Source: Turritopsis dohrnii (taxonomy: Eukaryota; Cnidaria; Hydrozoa; Anthoathecata; Oceaniidae). Taken from it: a DNA stretch of 64,000 nt. The stretch covers positions 556,530-620,529 of the forward strand of contig BQMF02000272.1 of the NCBI GenBank assembly GCA_027922465.2, given 5' to 3'. A program made the translations under genes and the position numbers. A model generated the notes under the pieces. That model searched no databases and was not told the DNA's origin. It saw only the letters and a list, made by a program, of their open reading frames with translations. Numbering within the stretch: the first letter of the stretch is position 1; the number at the start of each line of letters is the position of its first letter. Below are positions 60,410 through 64,000 of the stretch, one piece after another.

Positions 60410-62546
60410 CTAGTATCCCGGGTAAAAACTTTTTACCGAACTTAACTTCGAAAACATTAGGTCAAATCCACCATTCCCGTGTACGTACCCCGTGACGAAA
60501 AAATAAATCATAGAATCGCAACTCAAAAACATCCCAGGCGGTGTTGCTCGCCACCCATGTTCAGTATGCGTTGTGTTGTGAAATTTAACTCGTGTAAAAG
60601 TTTCTACAGGCATTAATGTTTTAATTCATTTCTTACATTCAGAAGATTAAAAACAGAAACAAATAGCAACATGGCTCAGAATAATATATTTATACGCAGA
60701 AGAAAAGTAACTTTAATGTAAAAAAAAAATGGCAATATATAACACAGAACTGTTTACCCAGACATACGAAACCAAACATTACAAAATGTTAATTCAAAAC
60801 AAATTGATACCTTCCAACTTTTTCTTTTGTTCCAAAGTTACTACTGGACTGCAACCATTAATGAATTTTTGAAATGATATTTAGTCTGTTCTTCCCAAAA
60901 CCATCAACGTCATGATTAAAACCATGAGTTTCATTTCTTTATGCTTTTTTTATTATTACCTAAAAGCATAATATTTCAATTGTAATACCGAAAACCTAAT
61001 CATGCTATAAGAATATTGAAATAAACAACAACAAAAAAAAAGAAAAAAAAAATTAAATTCAAGTACGCATTTATCCTAAAAACAATAACTAAGAACAAAA
61101 ATTTACACCCAGAAGTCACAAATAAATAAAATCATAATGCCAAAGTTAATTACCCAGGCATAGTACGTAAACGATTACCATAACACAAAATAATGCATTA
61201 ACATGAAAAAATAAAAAAATAAGAAAAATTCCATGAATTAGAATGTCGCATAAACAAATACAGGTATATACATCCACTGGGAGCATTATCAAAAACAAAT
61301 TCAAATTATGATGCTGATAATAGTCGGAAAGTCAGACAGAGATACATTACACATGAAACAACAGTGAATAATTATTAGCTGGATGACGAAGAAGAACATG
61401 ATCAAACTAAATACCCAAGTATTCCCAAACTCATAATATAAAGATGATACTTTCCTAAATGACGTTTATTTGTTTTTACTTTCTTTCTTGTGAAAAAGGA
61501 ACAAATCTAAATGAATAAACCATGCAGAAGAAGACACTATAATCACATTTAAAAAGTAAAAATACGCTTAAATGAATAAAATCTATAAAGATCATGTATG
61601 ATGTAGCTACAGCCAAAGAGCCTTTCAACAGCAACAGCTTACGCTTGCCTCATGGTCACAACTCTGGAACCATTTTTGTTTTTGTAAATAACAGAACAAT
61701 ATAATAATACAGAATAATAATAAGTAACATCACCTTTGCTAAGCATGCTGTTGTTAACAATAACAACGATGCTCCACCACATCCAAGTTATTCGCCCCGT
61801 AAAGTTTTTCTTTCTTTTTCGTCTTTCTGTACTGATATGCTAACGAAGAAAACAATCAGTTTTTCGTATATTTATGTCCACTTCTTAATTAAATCTCTAC
61901 GAAGTGGTAGCTCAACGAAAACGATAAAAAAACAAAAACATTTTACCTGAGTAAAGATCTTTCTGCAGGCATCCGTTTTTAAGTTCTAGAAACAAAAAAG
62001 GAAAGGTATTATAATAAGTAAAGTTAGTAAATAAGTAAAAGATTCTTGTACATTCTGCACTGTAAACAATAATGTACTCTACTTGATAAACCCGAAAAGA
62101 AAACGATCCCGAAACTTAAATTTTTTTCAGTTCTTTCGTCGATTTGCTTCCACACTTGTTAGTTCAATCTTCACAATACGTTTTTTCGCAGAAACTACCT
62201 AAAACAATCAAATTTAAATCAAAATATTCGTATACAAAAAGAAACACGTCTTCTTCGCGAAGTTTCTTGCTCACGAAATGATCGTTGACAAATTTCGAAC
62301 GATTAACATTGCATTGCTCGCACTCCTCCAAAGACGTTTTTCGGCTGATTTCCACTGCGCAAGCCAAAAATAACAAAACGGAGGAGCATATACTAATCGC
62401 GAAAAATCAAAAAAATCACTCTCGCTTTGGCGTGGTTTTACGACAAAAAGGGAAAAAATAAGAAGGATTTGACCGTGAAAAAAAAACAAATATGTCACTC
62501 TCTAAAATAAAAACCGGATGCACAATCGCGAATTAGTATAATAAGA
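60410..62546 (-). mobile_element. Array unit 5, long family (2137 bp)
   Basis: Same ends and ordered internal blocks as unit 4, with about 600 bp less sequence and a different middle (61240-61900). Its 5' terminus TCTTATTATACTAATTCG joins the CTAG of unit 6 directly. Confidence 0.65.
62164..62376 (-). pseudogene. Second copy of the ORF block, in array unit 5
   Basis: Reads CAVEISRKTSLEECEQCNVN and KFVNDHFVSKKLREEDVFLF, then VYEYFDLN, differing from the unit 4 copy by a few conservative changes, and diverging after VLGS. It lies about 170 bp from the element 5' end, as in unit 4. Confidence 0.35.
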
Positions 62547-64000
62547 CTAGTATCCCGGGTAAAAACTTTTTACCGAACTTAACTTTGAAAACATTAGGTC
62601 AAATCTGCCATTCCTGTGGTACGTACGCGTCACTCGCCACCCATGTTCAGTATGCGTTGTGTCACAGAATTTAACTCGTGTATATAAAAGTTTCTTTTCA
62701 GGCATTAATTTGTTATTACATTCAGAAGATTAAAAACAGAAACAAATAGCAACATGGCTCAGAATAATATATTTATACGCAGAAGAGAAGTAACTTTAAT
62801 GTAAAAAAAATGGCAATATATAACACAGAACTGTTTACCCAGACATACGAAACCAAACATTGAATAACATTACAAAATGTGAATTGAAAACAAATTGATA
62901 CCTTCCAACTGTGTTTCTTTCGTGCGGAAGTTACATTATACAGCAACCATTAATGAATTTTTGAAACGATATATAGTCTGTTCTTCCCAAAACCATCAAC
63001 GTCATGATTAAAACCATGAGTTTCATTTCTTTATGCTTTTTTTTATTATTACCTAAAAAATTAATACTTGAATTGTAATACCGAAAACCTAATCATGCTA
63101 TAAGAATATTGAAATAAACAACAACAACAACAACAACAAAAAATGCAATTCAACTACGCATTTATCCTAAAAACAATAACTCAAAACAACAAAACACCGT
63201 AATAGTAATTGTAATACTGTAATACCGAAAACCTAATCATGCTATAAGAATATTGAAATAAACAACAACAACAAAAAGTGAAATTCAACTACGCATTTAT
63301 CCTTAAAACAAAAATTTACCCAGAAGATAAAAAGTCACAAATAAAATCATAATGCCAAACTTATATATATACCCAGGTACGTAAACGATTACCATAACAC
63401 AAAATAATGCATAAACATTTCATTGCACAGTAATAACTAATGAACTTCTTAAATACATAATCCATTCACATCTACCTTATGAATAATAATCAAAAACACA
63501 AACGTGATGACAGAATTTATATATCTAAAGAGTTTATAAAAAATTGAAAACAACCACATTTTTAATCTGAGTTAAAATCTCCTCTGGCTAATTCACAACA
63601 GTTAAACAACCCTTTATTCTTATTTATCCAGCATACCAACTGTGTTATAACTAAATAGATTTATACTATTTTAACTTTAGCTGAACTTTAAACAAAATGG
63701 GATACCTTTCACTGCCAAATTCACATGTTAGTAAACTAAACAGCATTGATCATCTTCTGTAGACATTTTCAAACACTTCTAAACTCTTTACTTCTATATT
63801 CATACCTATAAACAAATTACTAATACTTTATTTACTTTCCAGCACAAACATACATAGGTATTTATAAAACACTTTCGCTACCATTTTTTTTTAAGTGAAA
63901 TACATAAAACTGCTCTCTTCGTTTGGAAAAACTGCTAAACTTTCTGTATTTTCCAGTAGATTTTGTACTTTTTGGCAGGCAGACAAAAGCATCAAGCATC
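62547..64000 (-). mobile_element. Array unit 6, long family, cut by the window edge
   Basis: Starts (element 3' side) with CTAG, spacer and the GGTAAAA/TTTTACC hairpin. Carries the long-family blocks in order up to the edge. A ~139-bp internal duplication (63076-63270) repeats AAACCTAATCATGCTATAAG. The 5' terminus is not in the window. Confidence 0.6.

Larger units (their letters stand above)
55463..64000 (-). mobile_element. Head-to-tail array of Helitron-like rolling-circle elements (minus orientation, continues past right edge)
   Basis: Six junctions (55924/25, 56546/47, 57108/09, 57673/74, 60409/10, 62546/47) read GA|CTAG on the plus strand, that is CTAG|TC on the minus strand. On the minus strand, each unit begins TC(T/-)TA.TATACTAAT(T/C)CGCG and ends with a hairpin, seven spacer bases, and CTAG. 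TC start, 3' hairpin and CTRR end without inverted repeats or target duplication are the Helitron hallmarks. No Rep/helicase gene is in view, so the units are non-autonomous. Short units (562-622 bp) and long units (2.1-2.7 kb) share only the ends. The leftmost partial unit (55463-55924) has a 5' end of the same type but a diverged 3' side. Confidence 0.72.

Noticed and set aside
55875..62550. Repeated TATATATAGACTAG block read as small-nuclear-RNA or spliced-leader promoters
   Set aside because: No U1-U6, 5S or spliced-leader-like sequence follows, and the block spans the junction of two element ends.

Overview
The window is eukaryotic and animal: AT-rich DNA with short introns bounded by GT/AG, and three intron-rich genes of metazoan-only families, all on the minus strand and in one order. 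No bacterial gene, operon, rRNA or tRNA was recognised. The lineage is not fixed by the sequence. Compact genes, very AT-rich introns and many small palindromic DNA transposons suit a marine invertebrate such as a cnidarian, but that is inference.

Gene layout, read along the minus strand (high to low coordinates). (1) 44670-31575: a complete RalGDS/RGL-type guanine nucleotide exchange factor, 17 exons and 782 codons by my splice model, with REM (RasGEF N), CDC25-type catalytic and C-terminal Ras-association domains. (2) 29368-11582: a complete ANKS1 (Odin/AIDA-1) adaptor, 27 exons and 1231 codons, with ankyrin repeats, a long disordered region carrying five tandem YDNVN motifs, two SAM domains and a PTB domain. 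(3) 8941 to the window start: the first 760 codons of an SLC4 sodium/bicarbonate transporter of the NBCn/NDCBE group, running off the left edge in its membrane domain. Exon phases agree through all three models, which is the main support for them. A RalGEF and a tyrosine-phosphorylation adaptor both belong to receptor/Ras signalling, but nothing here shows that the neighbours act together.

Introns and intergenic DNA carry many old mobile elements: a poly(A)-tailed retrocopy with a 13-bp target duplication (9894-10186), Harbinger-like elements and remnants in ANKS1 intron 1 and elsewhere, a frameshifted THAP-domain relic in a RalGDS intron, and a possible CAGGG-ended transposon in RalGDS intron 1.

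The right 14 kb holds no recognisable host gene. From 49.7 to 55.3 kb it is a nest of palindromic DNA elements, several of them inside a 5.2-kb fold-back element flanked by the same 8-bp word. From 55.5 kb to the right edge lies what I read as a head-to-tail array of Helitron-like rolling-circle elements on the minus strand. Successive units join directly as CTAG|TC, and each starts with a conserved TC end and finishes with a hairpin seven bases before CTAG. At least two internal families share these ends. This array is the most unusual structure in the window.
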